Assembly (NCBI RefSeq): GCF_900115695.1
Contig: NZ_FOXK01000004.1
Coordinates: 62,001-126,000 of the forward strand
From: Ectopseudomonas toyotomiensis
Lineage (GTDB): Bacteria; Pseudomonadota; Gammaproteobacteria; Pseudomonadales; Pseudomonadaceae
Reading direction: 5' to 3'
DNA: 64,000 bases
Positions 40,101-49,762 of this stretch are shown here, piece by piece. The notes beneath the pieces are model-generated. The model was not told the origin of the DNA and did no database searches. It was given only the letters and a program-made list of their open reading frames with translations. Both the position numbers and the translations under genes were made by a program. Positions within the stretch are counted from its first letter, which is position 1; each line of letters opens with the position of its first letter.

Positions 40101-41882
40101 TCAGCGGTCCACGTCGGCCATGACGAAGTCGATACTGCCCAGGTAGGCGATCAGATCCGCCACCATGCTGCCGCGAATCACCGAGGGGATCTGCTGCAGG
40201 TGGGGGAAGCTGGGCGTGCGAATCCGGGTGCGGTAGCTCATGGTGCTGCCGTCGCTCGTCAGGTAGTAGCTGTTGATGCCCTTGGTCGCCTCGATCATCT
40301 GGAAGGCTTCGTTGGCCGGCATGACCGGGCCCCAGGAAACCTGCAGGAAGTGGGTGATCAGGGTTTCGATGTGCTGCAGCGTGCGCTCTTTCGGCGGCGG
40401 CGTGGTCAGCGGGTGGTCCGCTTTGTACGGGCCTTCCGGCATGTTCTTCAGGCACTGGTCGATGATGCGGATGCTCTGGCGCATCTCTTCCACACGCACC
40501 ATGCAGCGGTCGTAGGCGTCGCCATTGACGGCCAGCGGCACCTCGAAATCGAAGTGCTCGTAGCCGGAGTAGGGGCGCGCCTTGCGCAGGTCGAAATCGC
40601 AACCGGTGGCGCGCAGGCCGGCACCGGTGGTACCCCATTCCAGTGCTTCCTTGGTGTTGTACTGCGCCACACCGATGGTTCGGGCCTTGAGGATGCTGTT
40701 CTTCAGCGCCGCCTTCTCGTATTCGTCGAGGCGCTTGGGCAGCCAGTCGACGAATTCCTTGACCAGTTTGTCCCAACCGCGTGGCAGGTCGTGAGCGACG
40801 CCGCCGATGCGATACCAGGCCGGGTGCAGGCGGAAGCCGGTGATGGCTTCGATCACCTTGTAGGCACGCTGGCGATCGGTGAAGGTGAAGAACACCGGGG
40901 TCATGGCGCCGACGTCCTGGATGTAGGTGCCGAGGAACAGCAGGTGGCTGGTGATGCGGAAGAACTCGGCGAGCATCACGCGGATGACGTCGACGCGGGC
41001 CGGCACCTTGATACCGGCGAGTTTCTCCACCGAGAGCACGTAGGGCAGGTTGTTCATCACCCCGCCGAGGTAGTCGATGCGGTCGGTGTAGGGGATGAAG
41101 CTGTGCCAGCTCTGCCGTTCGGCCATCTTCTCGGCGCCACGGTGGTGGTAGCCGATCTCGGGCACGCAATCGACGATCTCTTCGCCGTCGAGCTGCAGGA
41201 TGATGCGGAAGGCACCGTGCGCGGACGGGTGGTTGGGGCCAAGGTTGAGGAACATGTAGTCCTCGTGCTCACCGCCGCGTTTCATGCCCCAGTCTTCGGG
41301 GCGGAAGCGCGCGGCTTCTTCTTCCAGTTGCTGCTTGGCCAGGGTCAGGCTGAACGGATCGAATTCGGTGGCGCGCGCCGGGTAGTCCTTGCGCAGCGGG
41401 TGACCTTCCCAGGTCGGCGGCATCATGATGCGGCTCAGGTGCGGGTGGCCAGTGAAGGTGATGCCGTACAGGTCCCAGACTTCGCGCTCGTACCAGTTGG
41501 CGTTGGGCCAGATGCTGGTGGCGGTGGGCAGGTTGAGGTCGCGCTCGGACAAGGCGACCTTGATCATCACGTCACTGTTACGCTCCAGCGACATCAGGTG
41601 ATAGAACACCGTGAAGTCGGCGTCCGGCAGGCCGCGACGCTGGGTGCGCAGGCGCTCGTCGACGCCGTGCAGGTCATAGAGCATCACGTAGGGGCGCGGC
41701 AGGTTGCGCAGGCAGGTGAGCACTTCGATGAGGCGCTCACGGGCGACCCAGAGGACCGGCATGCCGGTGCGGGTCGCTTGCAGGGTGAAACTGTCGTCGC
41801 CAAAACGGGCGCGCAGTTCGGCGACGACGTCCTGGTCGTCAGCCTTGTAAGGTGGTATGGACACAACGGTGTCTTGAGTCAT
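40101..41882 (-). CDS. nuoC: NADH-quinone oxidoreductase fused subunit C/D
   Basis: A 593-residue fusion of NuoC (about residues 1-190, the 30-kDa subunit) and NuoD (about 205-593, the 49-kDa subunit), the usual arrangement in Enterobacteria and Pseudomonas. The NuoC part holds [36 protein letters not shown]. The NuoD part holds [23 protein letters not shown] and [31 protein letters not shown], which line the quinone pocket. The last residues ([18 protein letters not shown]) are the typical C-terminus. The gap to nuoB is 63 bases. Confidence 0.97.
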   Translation of the reverse strand: MTQDTVVSIPPYKADDQDVVAELRARFGDDSFTLQATRTGMPVLWVARERLIEVLTCLRNLPRPYVMLYDLHGVDERLRTQRRGLPDADFTVFYHLMSLERNSDVMIKVALSERDLNLPTATSIWPNANWYEREVWDLYGITFTGHPHLSRIMMPPTWEGHPLRKDYPARATEFDPFSLTLAKQQLEEEAARFRPEDWGMKRGGEHEDYMFLNLGPNHPSAHGAFRIILQLDGEEIVDCVPEIGYHHRGAEKMAERQSWHSFIPYTDRIDYLGGVMNNLPYVLSVEKLAGIKVPARVDVIRVMLAEFFRITSHLLFLGTYIQDVGAMTPVFFTFTDRQRAYKVIEAITGFRLHPAWYRIGGVAHDLPRGWDKLVKEFVDWLPKRLDEYEKAALKNSILKARTIGVAQYNTKEALEWGTTGAGLRATGCDFDLRKARPYSGYEHFDFEVPLAVNGDAYDRCMVRVEEMRQSIRIIDQCLKNMPEGPYKADHPLTTPPPKERTLQHIETLITHFLQVSWGPVMPANEAFQMIEATKGINSYYLTSDGSTMSYRTRIRTPSFPHLQQIPSVIRGSMVADLIAYLGSIDFVMADVDR

Positions 41883-41945
41883 GGTCTCGGTCGCTGTCGA
41901 TCAACGTAGAAAGTGGGCGTGATGCTTGCGCAGGCAAGCATCGGC

Positions 41946-42623
41946 TCAGACTTCGTCGGGGCTACGCAGGTTGGTAACGGCGATTCGCTGCTCGCGTCGC
42001 TGTTCCTTCTGCGAAGGCATTTCGGCACGGTAGATGCCTTGATCGCCAACGACCCAGGATAGCGGGCGGCGCTCCTGGCCGATGGATTCCTGCAGCAGCA
42101 TCAAGCCTTGCAGGAACGCCTCCGGACGGGGCGGGCAGCCGGGAATGTAGACGTCCACGGGGAGGAACTTGTCCACGCCCTGAACGACCGAGTAGATGTC
42201 GTACATGCCGCCGGAATTGGCGCATGAACCCATGGAGATGACCCACTTGGGCTCCAGCATCTGCTCGTAGAGACGCTGGATGACCGGCGCCATCTTGATG
42301 AAGCAGGTGCCGGCGATGACCATGAAGTCAGCCTGGCGCGGTGATGCACGAATGACTTCCGCACCGAAACGCGCCACGTCATGCGGGGCAGTGAAGGCGG
42401 TGGTCATTTCCACATAGCAGCAGGACAGGCCGAAGTTGTACGGCCACAAGGAATTCTTGCGCCCCCAGTTGACCGCGCCGTTGAGCACGTCTGAGAGCTT
42501 GCCCATGTAGATGTTCTTGTGAACCTGATCCTCTAGCAGCGGGTCGGAGACGACCTCCCGCTGGCCGATCGGATACGCCTCGTTGGGCGCATCCGGGTCG
42601 ACCCGAGTAAGTTTGTATTGCAT
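41946..42623 (-). CDS. nuoB: NADH-quinone oxidoreductase subunit B
   Basis: A 225-residue subunit carrying cluster N2, the last iron-sulfur centre before quinone. Ligands are Cys68, Cys69, Cys134 and Cys163 ([27 protein letters not shown]), with the same spacing as E. coli NuoB. I use the ATG at 42621-42623, which gives [15 protein letters not shown] as in P. aeruginosa; a TTG two codons earlier is the alternative. The C-terminal tail is rich in Arg/Gln and longer than in many species. It lies ten bases after nuoA. Confidence 0.96.
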   Translation of the reverse strand: MQYKLTRVDPDAPNEAYPIGQREVVSDPLLEDQVHKNIYMGKLSDVLNGAVNWGRKNSLWPYNFGLSCCYVEMTTAFTAPHDVARFGAEVIRASPRQADFMVIAGTCFIKMAPVIQRLYEQMLEPKWVISMGSCANSGGMYDIYSVVQGVDKFLPVDVYIPGCPPRPEAFLQGLMLLQESIGQERRPLSWVVGDQGIYRAEMPSQKEQRREQRIAVTNLRSPDEV

Positions 42624-42633
42624 CGCCAAAGCC

Positions 42634-43047
42634 TCATTGTTTCAGCTTCGCCTGCCGTTCACGACGTCCCTGCGGTGCCCAATCGAGCGCGCCGATACGC
42701 CAAAGATAGACAAGACCTGCCAACAGAATTGCTATGAAAACTGTAGCTTCGATCAGGCCCGCCCAGCCGCTTTCGCGCACCGAGACTGCCCAAGCGAAGA
42801 GATAGAGGGCTTCAACGTCGAAGATCACGAAGAGCATCGCGACCAGATAGAACTTGGCTGACAGGCGCAGACGCGCGCTGCCGGTGGGAAGCATGCCCGA
42901 CTCGAAGGGTTCGTTCTTGCTGCGTCCCCAAGCCTTGCTGCCGAGCAGGCTGGAAAGGCCAAGCATGAAGGCGATGAGCCCGCAGACACCCAGCAAGAAC
43001 ACAGCGAAAGCCCAGTTCTGGGACATGGTCGTTACCGCATCAGGCAT
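42634..43047 (-). CDS. nuoA: NADH-quinone oxidoreductase subunit A
   Basis: A 137-residue subunit (ND3 equivalent) with three helices. The family loop and acidic helix are visible: [43 protein letters not shown]. It is the first gene of the thirteen-gene operon; the ATG at 43045-43047 is preceded by AAGGAGT. Transcription must start in the AT-rich region just upstream. Confidence 0.96.
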   Translation of the reverse strand: MPDAVTTMSQNWAFAVFLLGVCGLIAFMLGLSSLLGSKAWGRSKNEPFESGMLPTGSARLRLSAKFYLVAMLFVIFDVEALYLFAWAVSVRESGWAGLIEATVFIAILLAGLVYLWRIGALDWAPQGRRERQAKLKQ

Positions 43048-43628
43048 GCCGGTACTCCTTGAATTAAGGAACGGCTTTTAATTTAGTAGCTGCCAAACAC
43101 CGTCAAGGGCGCTGGCGCGAAGTGTGTATACAATACTATGTGCAGGCCAACTGTAAGTAAATTTTTCAGAGAAAAATTATTCGCGCAGTTTGACCGTTTC
43201 TGTCGAGCTTCTGATTGACTTGTCGCATCGATGCAATTCTGCAGTGAACCGCATGGGCCGACGTTTCAGGACTATAGCTGACAGCTCTGTTCTGGCAATT
43301 TCCAGGAGCCATTCACCTGACTAATCTGCCTCATTTCGAGATCTGATGAGCCTCGGCGAGATAAGCAATTCACTGCCACTTTGGTGTTAAGGCCAAAGCA
43401 GCAGAGCGTCGCGTTAAATTCCAATAGTGCATATTTAACGGCCTGCTCTATTACCAAATTTTATTCATTCAGTGAGGCTGCCTGGCTGATTTTGTACTAG
43501 CGTGCATGAATCGCCAGAGAGCGATATGCCATCGATCAAGCAGTGCCCACCATTCGCTGGGTCTGCGAAGTTGCCCCTGCCTGGGTATGCCGACCCTTCG
43601 TACGAATAACAACATGAGGGGTTTTGCC
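43048..43628. other. Divergent promoter region between nuoA and the esterase gene
   Basis: A 581-bp gene-free, AT-richer spacer. On the nuo side it holds AATTTTTC-AGA-GAAAAATT, a perfect dyad at 43160-43178, and a TATTGT/TATACA cluster near 43127-43137 that could be a -10 region. I could not pair it with a confident -35 or find an FNR/ANR or NarL site. The half near 43440-43510 is AT-rich and may carry the esterase promoter. Short frames here do not look coding. Confidence 0.35.
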
Positions 43629-45026
43629 ATGCCTGTTGTCCAGTCTTTGCGCCGTATTGTCCCCACCGTTCTGTTGCTAGCCCTGAGCGCGCCTGCCAGC
43701 GCGGAATTGGGGGATTACAGTTTCTGGCAGAGCCTGAGCAACCTGGTGTCGCCGCCCAGGGCCGATAATCCGGTGACGCCTGCGCAGCGTGTGGCGCCGT
43801 ATCCCCTGTTGGCCAATCCGAGTGGCTTCAATAGCGGCTTCAATCCCGGCAATTACTACGGCTGGCAAACGATTCAGATGGCGCCACAGACCGGTGCGGT
43901 GTGCGGCAATGGCTCGCCCTACAAGTTCTTCATCAATCGAGTGCCGAACACGCGCAATACCATCGTTTATCTGGAAGGTGGTGGCGCCTGTTGGGATTAC
44001 GCCAGTTGCAGCGGGCAAAGCGGCATACGTGGCGCGCGCAATCCCGATGGTATCGCCGACGACTACATGTCGCTGCTCAACCCCGGCGCCAGTCTGGTGA
44101 GTCCCTTCGTCGTGCGTCTGCACCCCTGGACGCGCGTCAAGACGCAGAACTGGAACATGGTCTATGTGCCGTATTGCACGGGTGATATCTACTCCGGCGA
44201 CAAGGTGGCGGTATACGAAGACCCGCAGGGGGTAAATCCTCCGCTGGTGTGGCACCACAACGGCTTGCGCAACATGCGCGCGGTGGTGGGGTGGCTGAAG
44301 GACAATCTGCCGCGGCCGACCCAGATGCTCACCACCGGATGCAGTGCAGGCGGCGCGGGCAGCCTGACCAACTACGCCAACCTGCGCCAGGACATCGCGC
44401 CAAACCGGGGTTACCTGATCAATGATTCCGGGCCCGTCTATACCGCGCTGGCTGGCGACAACCAGGCTTATCCGTCCTATCCGTTGCAGACCCTGATCCG
44501 TCAGGCCTGGGGGCTGGATGCGGCGCAGGGACCGTTGCAATACCTGCAGGCGCGCCTGCCAGGCTTCAACAGCAACGATCTGGGCAGCCTGTATCCGGCG
44601 CTTTCGAGCAATCTGCCGGGTGATCGCATGGGGCATACGCATTTCTGGCAGGACCTGAACTATTCGTCCTATTCCTACGAGCGTTTCTACCCTGAGATCG
44701 TCAACGCGCCGAATCAGGCTACCAAGGAAGCACTGATCAAGCAGCGCTGGGCAACGGATACCACGCGTCTGCGCAGCCAACTGGCGAGCCTGGGCAATGT
44801 CGGTGGTTATTTCCCGCAATTCCGTAACGTCAACGAAAGCCACTGCACCAGCATCATCGAGTTCGCCAACTCCGATATCCAGGAGCAGAATCTGCAACTG
44901 GATAACTTCGTCAGCAGTGTTCTCGATGGCAGTGGGCAGGTACTGGATGCTTCGGAAAGCAGCGATGTGGCTGACCGCAACAAACCATTCAATCTGCTCT
45001 ATTACCTGCTGGACCAGTTGCTCTGA
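43629..45026 (+). CDS. Secreted pectinacetylesterase-family (NOTUM-like) serine hydrolase
   Basis: A 465-residue exported protein of the pectinacetylesterase/NOTUM family. I use the ATG at 43629, behind GAGGGG, followed by a signal peptide ending SAPASA (residue 25); an ATG at 43614 lacks a site. Key blocks: IVYLEGGGACWDYASC (oxyanion hole), nucleophile Ser239 in GCSAGG, and His405 in NESHCTSI. The catalytic Asp may lie in HFWQDLNYSSY. Bacterial members are predicted esterases; pectin, other acetylated polysaccharides, lipids or synthetic polyesters are all possible substrates. Six or so Cys suggest disulfides in the periplasm or outside. A small anchored coiled-coil protein is encoded convergently. 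Confidence 0.82.
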   Translation: MPVVQSLRRIVPTVLLLALSAPASAELGDYSFWQSLSNLVSPPRADNPVTPAQRVAPYPLLANPSGFNSGFNPGNYYGWQTIQMAPQTGAVCGNGSPYKFFINRVPNTRNTIVYLEGGGACWDYASCSGQSGIRGARNPDGIADDYMSLLNPGASLVSPFVVRLHPWTRVKTQNWNMVYVPYCTGDIYSGDKVAVYEDPQGVNPPLVWHHNGLRNMRAVVGWLKDNLPRPTQMLTTGCSAGGAGSLTNYANLRQDIAPNRGYLINDSGPVYTALAGDNQAYPSYPLQTLIRQAWGLDAAQGPLQYLQARLPGFNSNDLGSLYPALSSNLPGDRMGHTHFWQDLNYSSYSYERFYPEIVNAPNQATKEALIKQRWATDTTRLRSQLASLGNVGGYFPQFRNVNESHCTSIIEFANSDIQEQNLQLDNFVSSVLDGSGQVLDASESSDVADRNKPFNLLYYLLDQLL

Positions 45027-45040
45027 AGCGGCGCGAAGGT

Positions 45041-45072
45041 AACGCGGCGGCAGCTTGGGTTGTTGCCGCGTT
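45041..45072. terminator. Stem-loop between the esterase gene and the convergent small gene
   Basis: AACGCGGCGGCA pairs with TGTTGCCGCGTT (two mismatches) around GCTTGGGT. It sits exactly between convergent stop codons; no T-run. Confidence 0.5.
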
Positions 45073-45728
45073 CAGCCATCCGGAGTTTGTTGGTAACTGC
45101 GCTCGCGAGCTTCTTGCAGGCGTTGCCTGAGGTACTGATCACGAGTGAGTCCATCGGGAATGTTCTGCAGGCCGAGCACTTCTTCGACGATATTTCTTTC
45201 CTCGGCCTTGTAGCGTTCGAAGTTCGGGTCAGATCGTTGCGCCAGTTTGGCCTCACGCTCAGTGCTAATGGCCTGGTAACGCTTGATCAGCGCTTCAGCG
45301 CGTCTCTTCTGCTCGGCTTCGTCTTCGCTGACTGCCTTGATCAGGGCGATCTGCAACAACAGGGCTTCGCTTAGCGCCAATTCCCCTCGCTGTTCCAGTG
45401 CATCGACGCCCTCACTCAACGCTTGCGCTTGTGCTTCGCGACTGCGGCTGTCGAGTTCCGTGGCGTGCTCGATGAACCCTCTGTAGCGCCGATGAAAATC
45501 CAGGCGGCGTTCCTGCTGCTGGACTTCGGGCCTGGCCAACAGGTGCATTTGCTCGGGGCTCAGATTGGCTGGGGAAGGCGAGGCGCTGCCTTGTGCGGCC
45601 GGTTGCACTGGTGTTTGCTCTGATGCTGAGGTGGCAGGTTCTTCGGCGTTGGGGCGTTGCCAGTACCAGGCGAGTGTCATGCTGCAAATCAGAATGCAGC
45701 TGCCGAACAGCAGAATGGAGCGGGGCAT
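45072..45728 (-). CDS. Small membrane-anchored coiled-coil protein, function unknown
   Basis: A 218-residue protein I do not recognise. I start at the ATG at 45726-45728, followed by one hydrophobic segment (SILLFGSCILICSMTLAWYW, residues about 4-23), then a Pro/Ala/Ser/Gln-rich linker. The rest is a highly charged helical domain (about 65-218) rich in Glu, Arg, Gln and Ala. It should be anchored in the inner membrane and face the periplasm. Size, anchor, linker and helical body recall lipase-specific foldases (Lif), but the Lif signature motif is not evident. Its convergent neighbour is a secreted serine hydrolase, so a chaperone role is a guess only. A stem-loop separates it from phoX upstream. 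Confidence 0.6.
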   Translation of the reverse strand: MPRSILLFGSCILICSMTLAWYWQRPNAEEPATSASEQTPVQPAAQGSASPSPANLSPEQMHLLARPEVQQQERRLDFHRRYRGFIEHATELDSRSREAQAQALSEGVDALEQRGELALSEALLLQIALIKAVSEDEAEQKRRAEALIKRYQAISTEREAKLAQRSDPNFERYKAEERNIVEEVLGLQNIPDGLTRDQYLRQRLQEARERSYQQTPDG

Positions 45729-45809
45729 GAGCAGTCCTTGCGCGAGTCGATTGCCTTGCAGCTTAGAAGTTGCAGTCGCGTTTTGCCTGTCCATGCAGCG
45801 AATGGAGGG

Positions 45810-45840
45810 CCTGCCCTTTCGTCGTGGGCGAGAGGGCAGG
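45810..45840. terminator. Stem-loop after phoX
   Basis: CCTGCCCT pairs perfectly with AGGGCAGG around a 15-base loop, eight bases past the phoX stop codon. No long T-run. Confidence 0.5.
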
Positions 45841-45848
45841 TGTTTGGA

Positions 45849-47864
45849 TCAGAACAGCGGCTTGCCGTCTTCGCGCGTGACGATCACGGTGGCCGAGCGT
45901 GGGCGGCGGCCGGGGCCGTCCGGCCAGGTGCTGCGAAAATCCGTCGGAGTCGAGCCTTCACCCGGGTGCTGGATGTTGACGAACAGCGTGCGGAAGTCCG
46001 GTGTGGCGGTGATGCCGGTGACCTCGCAACCCACCGGGCCGACCAGAAAGCGCTTGACCTCACCGGTGGTGGGTTCGGCCACCAGCATCTGGTTGTTGCC
46101 GAACGGGCCGCTGGCGAGCTGGCTGCCGCTCATGTCGGTCTGGATCCACAGACGGCCTTCGTCGTCGAACCACAGGCCGTCCGGGCTGGCCAGGCGGTTG
46201 TCGGCGGTCAGCGGTCTGCCGTTGGGGTCGAGGCTGTCGTTCTCCGGCCCGGCCAGCAGGAACAGGCTCCAGACGAACTCGCGGCCAGCATAATCGCGGC
46301 TCTGCTCACGCCAGCGGATGATGTGGCCGTAGGCGTTGGCAGGGCGCGGGTTGGCCGCGTCTACGACGGTGCGCGAGCTGTTGTTGGTGAGGGTGAAGTA
46401 GACATCACCGTTGTTCGGGTTCACCGCGCCCCATTCCGGCCGATCCATCTTGGTGGCGCCGACGATGTCGGCAGCCAGGCGGGTGTTGATCAGTACCTCG
46501 CCCTGGTCGGCGAAGCTTACCCCGGCAGCCCTGCAGGCGGCCTGGAAGGCCTTGTCCTTGATGTCCAGGGCCAGCCAATCCCCCTTGCCGTTGGCCTTGA
46601 AGCGCGCCACGTAGAGGGTGCCCTCGTCGAGCAGACTGCCGTTGCTGCGACCCGGTACGTACCTGCTGCGGCTGACGAACTTGTAGATGTACTCGTTCTG
46701 CGAATCGTCGCCGGAATAGCAGACCACTGGACTGCCCGGTTTGACCGGGGCGAATACCAGGCCTTCGTGGGCGAAGCGGCCCAGTGCGGTGCGCTTGACC
46801 GGGGCCGATTCCGGTGCGAAGGGATCGATCTCGACGATCCAGCCGAAGTGGTTCGGCTCGTTGCGATAGTCGCCTGCAGCCTCAGCGGCCAGGCGGGTGG
46901 CGTTGAAGCGCTGGAACTCGTCGCCGGACAGGTGATCCCAACCGTAGCGGCTGGCGCTGCCGACACCGTAGCGGGTCATTTCACGCGGGCGCTCAGTATC
47001 GCCGCTGGCGAAATAACCAGCCCAGTTTTCCTCGCAGGTTAGGTAAGTGCCCCAGGGCGTGAAGCCGTTGGCGCAGTTGTTCAGCGTGCCGCGGGTGGCG
47101 GTGCCATCGGGGCTGTAGCGAGTCTGGAGCAGGGCGTGACCGCGTGCTGGGCCGCTGATCTGCATCGGTGTGGCGCCCGTGATGCGGCGGTTGCGGGCGC
47201 TGGGCAGCACCTCCCATTGGCCACGCACGCGGCGCACTTCTACTACCGAAACGCCGTGGGCGTTGATTTCCTTGCGCACTTCATCGGCGCTGCTGCGCTT
47301 GCCGCCGACCAGGGTGGGGCCATTGGGGTGCAGCAGCGGCGCGTCGATGTACTCGTGGTTGAGTACCAGCAGGCCGTGGTCGCTCTTGTGACCGCCGCCG
47401 CGCTGACCGTCGATGGGGAAGAAGTGCATGCCGTCATGGTGCATGCCGATCTGGTCAGCCTGATCGGCGGCACTGTTGCCGGCGTTGTCGAGGAATGCCG
47501 GGAAGCTGCCACGAATCGGCGTGCCCCAGGGGATGAAGGTGGTGGCTTTGTAGCCGGCTGGCACGGTGATGGTATCGGCACGGGTAACCGCCACCGGATT
47601 GAACGGCAGGCGCTTGCTGCGTTTCTTCAGGCGTTCCAGCAGCTCCTTGAGCTGGTCTTTGAGCGGGTTGTCCGCGGCCTCGGCACTGCCGGGCATGGCG
47701 ACGCCGAGAAAGCCCATGACGCCGAGCGCAGCGCCGCTGGCGACCACCTGGCGGCGGCTCAGGCCGGCTTCGATCAGGTCATTGATATGAGGATTGCTGG
47801 AGGCGTTGCTGAGCGGTTCATCGCCATTGCCGAATAGCACGTTTTGCTCTTGTTCATTGCGCAT
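45849..47864 (-). CDS. phoX: PhoX-family alkaline phosphatase, Tat-exported
   Basis: A 671-residue PhoX/DUF839 protein. PhoX enzymes are Ca2+/Fe3+-dependent phosphomonoesterases of the periplasm or surface, made under phosphate starvation. A twin-arginine signal is visible at about residues 35-65 (LSRRQVVASGAALGVMGFLGVAMPGSAEA), placed after a polar N-tail as in other PhoX. The catalytic domain contains NHEYIDAPLLHPNG, NNCANGFTPWGTYLTCEENWAGYF, RFAHEGLVFAPV and SPDGLWFDDEGRLWIQTD. The ATG at 47862-47864 follows AAGGAG. A candidate Pho box lies about 55-70 bases upstream. Whether it is a phosphatase or a related diesterase cannot be told from sequence. Confidence 0.87.
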   Translation of the reverse strand: MRNEQEQNVLFGNGDEPLSNASSNPHINDLIEAGLSRRQVVASGAALGVMGFLGVAMPGSAEAADNPLKDQLKELLERLKKRSKRLPFNPVAVTRADTITVPAGYKATTFIPWGTPIRGSFPAFLDNAGNSAADQADQIGMHHDGMHFFPIDGQRGGGHKSDHGLLVLNHEYIDAPLLHPNGPTLVGGKRSSADEVRKEINAHGVSVVEVRRVRGQWEVLPSARNRRITGATPMQISGPARGHALLQTRYSPDGTATRGTLNNCANGFTPWGTYLTCEENWAGYFASGDTERPREMTRYGVGSASRYGWDHLSGDEFQRFNATRLAAEAAGDYRNEPNHFGWIVEIDPFAPESAPVKRTALGRFAHEGLVFAPVKPGSPVVCYSGDDSQNEYIYKFVSRSRYVPGRSNGSLLDEGTLYVARFKANGKGDWLALDIKDKAFQAACRAAGVSFADQGEVLINTRLAADIVGATKMDRPEWGAVNPNNGDVYFTLTNNSSRTVVDAANPRPANAYGHIIRWREQSRDYAGREFVWSLFLLAGPENDSLDPNGRPLTADNRLASPDGLWFDDEGRLWIQTDMSGSQLASGPFGNNQMLVAEPTTGEVKRFLVGPVGCEVTGITATPDFRTLFVNIQHPGEGSTPTDFRSTWPDGPGRRPRSATVIVTREDGKPLF

Positions 47865-47916
47865 GGAGGGCTCCTTGTCAGGCTGATCGACGGAGTCATG
47901 ACGCTAACCAAGGAAA

Positions 47917-47934
47917 ACGACGGAATAGTGACAG
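47917..47934 (-). promoter_or_regulatory. Candidate Pho box upstream of phoX
   Basis: On the minus strand the sequence is CTGTCAC-TATT-CCGTCGT. The first half is a perfect match to CTGTCAY and the second has five of seven. TAGCGT lies about ten bases downstream as a weak -10. The rest of the 302-bp phoX-aceA spacer contains the aceA terminator and no gene. Confidence 0.55.
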
Positions 47935-48093
47935 CGTCTGTGCGCCATTGCACAAAACTGCTCGGAGGTCTAACGACCATCCTCTGTTTGGCGCCGCTTC
48001 GTCGGGTGTCGCAAGGCTCTTGCAGAGCAGGCAGTACAGGTGTTTGTGCTGGCATTGGTACGCGGGACACACCCTGCGCCCAGGCATAAAAAA

Positions 48094-48112
48094 GCCCCGG
48101 CAAAGCCGGGGC
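48094..48112 (-). terminator. Rho-independent terminator of aceA
   Basis: GCCCCGGC and GCCGGGGC form an eight-base stem around a three-base loop, followed on the minus strand by TTTTTTAT. It lies 55 bases past the aceA stop. Confidence 0.9.
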
Positions 48113-48166
48113 GGATTAGGCAAACAGGCTGCTGCGGATGCGTGGTCCGCAGCAGAGGAACCGTTC

Positions 48167-49762
48167 TTAGTGGAACTGGTTCATGGTGTTGTCTTTGCCG
48201 CTCGCCTTCAGAGCGGCTTCGCCAGCGAAGTACTCCTTGTGGTTGTCGCCGATGTCGGAGCCAGCCATGTTCTGGTGCTTGACGCAGGCGATACCCTGAC
48301 GCAGTTCCTGACGCTGCACGCCCTTCACGTAGGCCAGCATGCCCTGGTCGGCGAAGTAGCCCTTGGCCAGGTTGTCGGTGGACAGTGCGGCAGTGTGGTA
48401 GGTCGGCAGGGTGATCAGGTGGTGGAAGATGCCGGCGTGGGCCGAACCGTCGCGCTGGAAGGTACGGATCTTCTCGTCGGCAACCTGGGCCAGTTCGGTC
48501 TCGTCGTACTCGACGCTCATCAGCTTGGCGCGGTCGTAGGCGGAAACGTCCTTGCCTTCGGCAACCATGGCGTCGAACACCTGCTGACGGAAGTTCAGGG
48601 TCCAGTTGAAGGACGGGCTGTTGTTGTACACCAGTTTGGCGTTGGGGATGACTTCACGAATGCGGTCAACCATGGCCTTGATCTGGCCAACGTGCGGCTT
48701 CTCGGTCTCGATCCACAGCAGATCGGCGCCGTTCTGCAGGCTGGTGATGCAGTCCAGTACGCAGCGGTCTTCACCAGTGCCAGCACGGAACTGGAACAGG
48801 TTGGACGGCAGGCGCTTCGGACGCAGCAGCTTGCCGCCGCGGTTGATCACGACATCGCCGTTGCCCAGGTCGGCAGCAGACACTTCTTCGCAGTCCAGGA
48901 AGCTGTTGTACAGGTCGCCCAGGTCACCCGGCTCGTTGGTCACGGCGATCTGTTTGGTCAGACCGGCACCCAGAGAGTCGGTACGTGCAACGATCACACC
49001 GTTGTCGATGCCCAGCTCGAGGAAGGCGTAGCGAACGGCAGCGATCTTGGCGAGGAAGTCGGCGTGAGGAACGGTCACCTTACCGTCCTGGTGGCCGCAC
49101 TGCTTCTCGTCGGAAACCTGGTTCTCGATCTGGATGCAGCAGGCGCCTGCTTCGATCATGCGCTTGGCCAGCAGGTAGGTGGCTTCCGGATTACCGAAAC
49201 CAGCGTCGATGTCGGCGATGATCGGCACGATATGGGTTTCGTAGTTGTCGATCTGGTTCTGGATCTCGGCAGCCTTGGCCTGGTCGCCAGCTGCGCGAGC
49301 AGCGTCCAGGGCGGTGAACAGCAGATCCAGTTCGCGGCTGTCGGCCTGACGCAGGAAGGTGTACAGCTCTTCGATCAGGTCGGAGACGGCAGTCTTCTCG
49401 TGCATCGACTGGTCTGGCAGCGGGCCGAAGTCGGAGCGCAGAGCGGCAACCATCCAGCCGGACAGGTAGAGGTAGCGCTTGTTGGTGGTCTTCAGGTGCT
49501 TCTTGATCGAAATCAGCTTCTGCTGACCGATGAAGCCGTGCCAGCAACCCAGAGACTGGGTATAGACGGAGGAGTCGGCGTCGTACTCTTCCATGTCCTT
49601 GCGCATGATGTCAGCGGTGTACTGAGCGATTTCCAGACCGGTCTTGAAGCGGTTCTGAGCGCGCATACGGGCGACGGACTCGGGGTTGATAGCGCTCCAG
49701 CTGCTGCCGAACTTCTCTTTCAGAGCGGCTACAGCCTTGATGTCGTTTTGATATGCGGACAT
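48167..49762 (-). CDS. aceA: Isocitrate lyase
   Basis: A 531-residue isocitrate lyase, cleaving isocitrate to glyoxylate and succinate in the glyoxylate shunt. It is needed for growth on acetate, fatty acids and, here, on the acetyl-CoA made by mevalonate breakdown. The active-site Cys222 lies in EKQCGHQDGKV, the longer subfamily form seen in P. aeruginosa instead of KKCGHMGGK. Other blocks are SGWMVAALRSDFGPLPDQS and NNSPSFNWTLNF. The ATG at 49760-49762 follows GAAGGATT. Fifteen extra upstream codons in the same frame are ignored. The gene has its own terminator and a long leader with a palindromic operator. Confidence 0.97.
   Translation of the reverse strand: MSAYQNDIKAVAALKEKFGSSWSAINPESVARMRAQNRFKTGLEIAQYTADIMRKDMEEYDADSSVYTQSLGCWHGFIGQQKLISIKKHLKTTNKRYLYLSGWMVAALRSDFGPLPDQSMHEKTAVSDLIEELYTFLRQADSRELDLLFTALDAARAAGDQAKAAEIQNQIDNYETHIVPIIADIDAGFGNPEATYLLAKRMIEAGACCIQIENQVSDEKQCGHQDGKVTVPHADFLAKIAAVRYAFLELGIDNGVIVARTDSLGAGLTKQIAVTNEPGDLGDLYNSFLDCEEVSAADLGNGDVVINRGGKLLRPKRLPSNLFQFRAGTGEDRCVLDCITSLQNGADLLWIETEKPHVGQIKAMVDRIREVIPNAKLVYNNSPSFNWTLNFRQQVFDAMVAEGKDVSAYDRAKLMSVEYDETELAQVADEKIRTFQRDGSAHAGIFHHLITLPTYHTAALSTDNLAKGYFADQGMLAYVKGVQRQELRQGIACVKHQNMAGSDIGDNHKEYFAGEAALKASGKDNTMNQFH

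Noticed and set aside
40200..41909. 569-codon plus-strand frame across nuoCD
   Set aside because: It is antisense to the conserved complex I gene; composition is typical of a codon-bias shadow.
43048..43505. FNR/ANR-type box controlling nuo
   Set aside because: No TTGAT-N4-ATCAA match; a nearby TTGAC...ATCGAT has wrong spacing.
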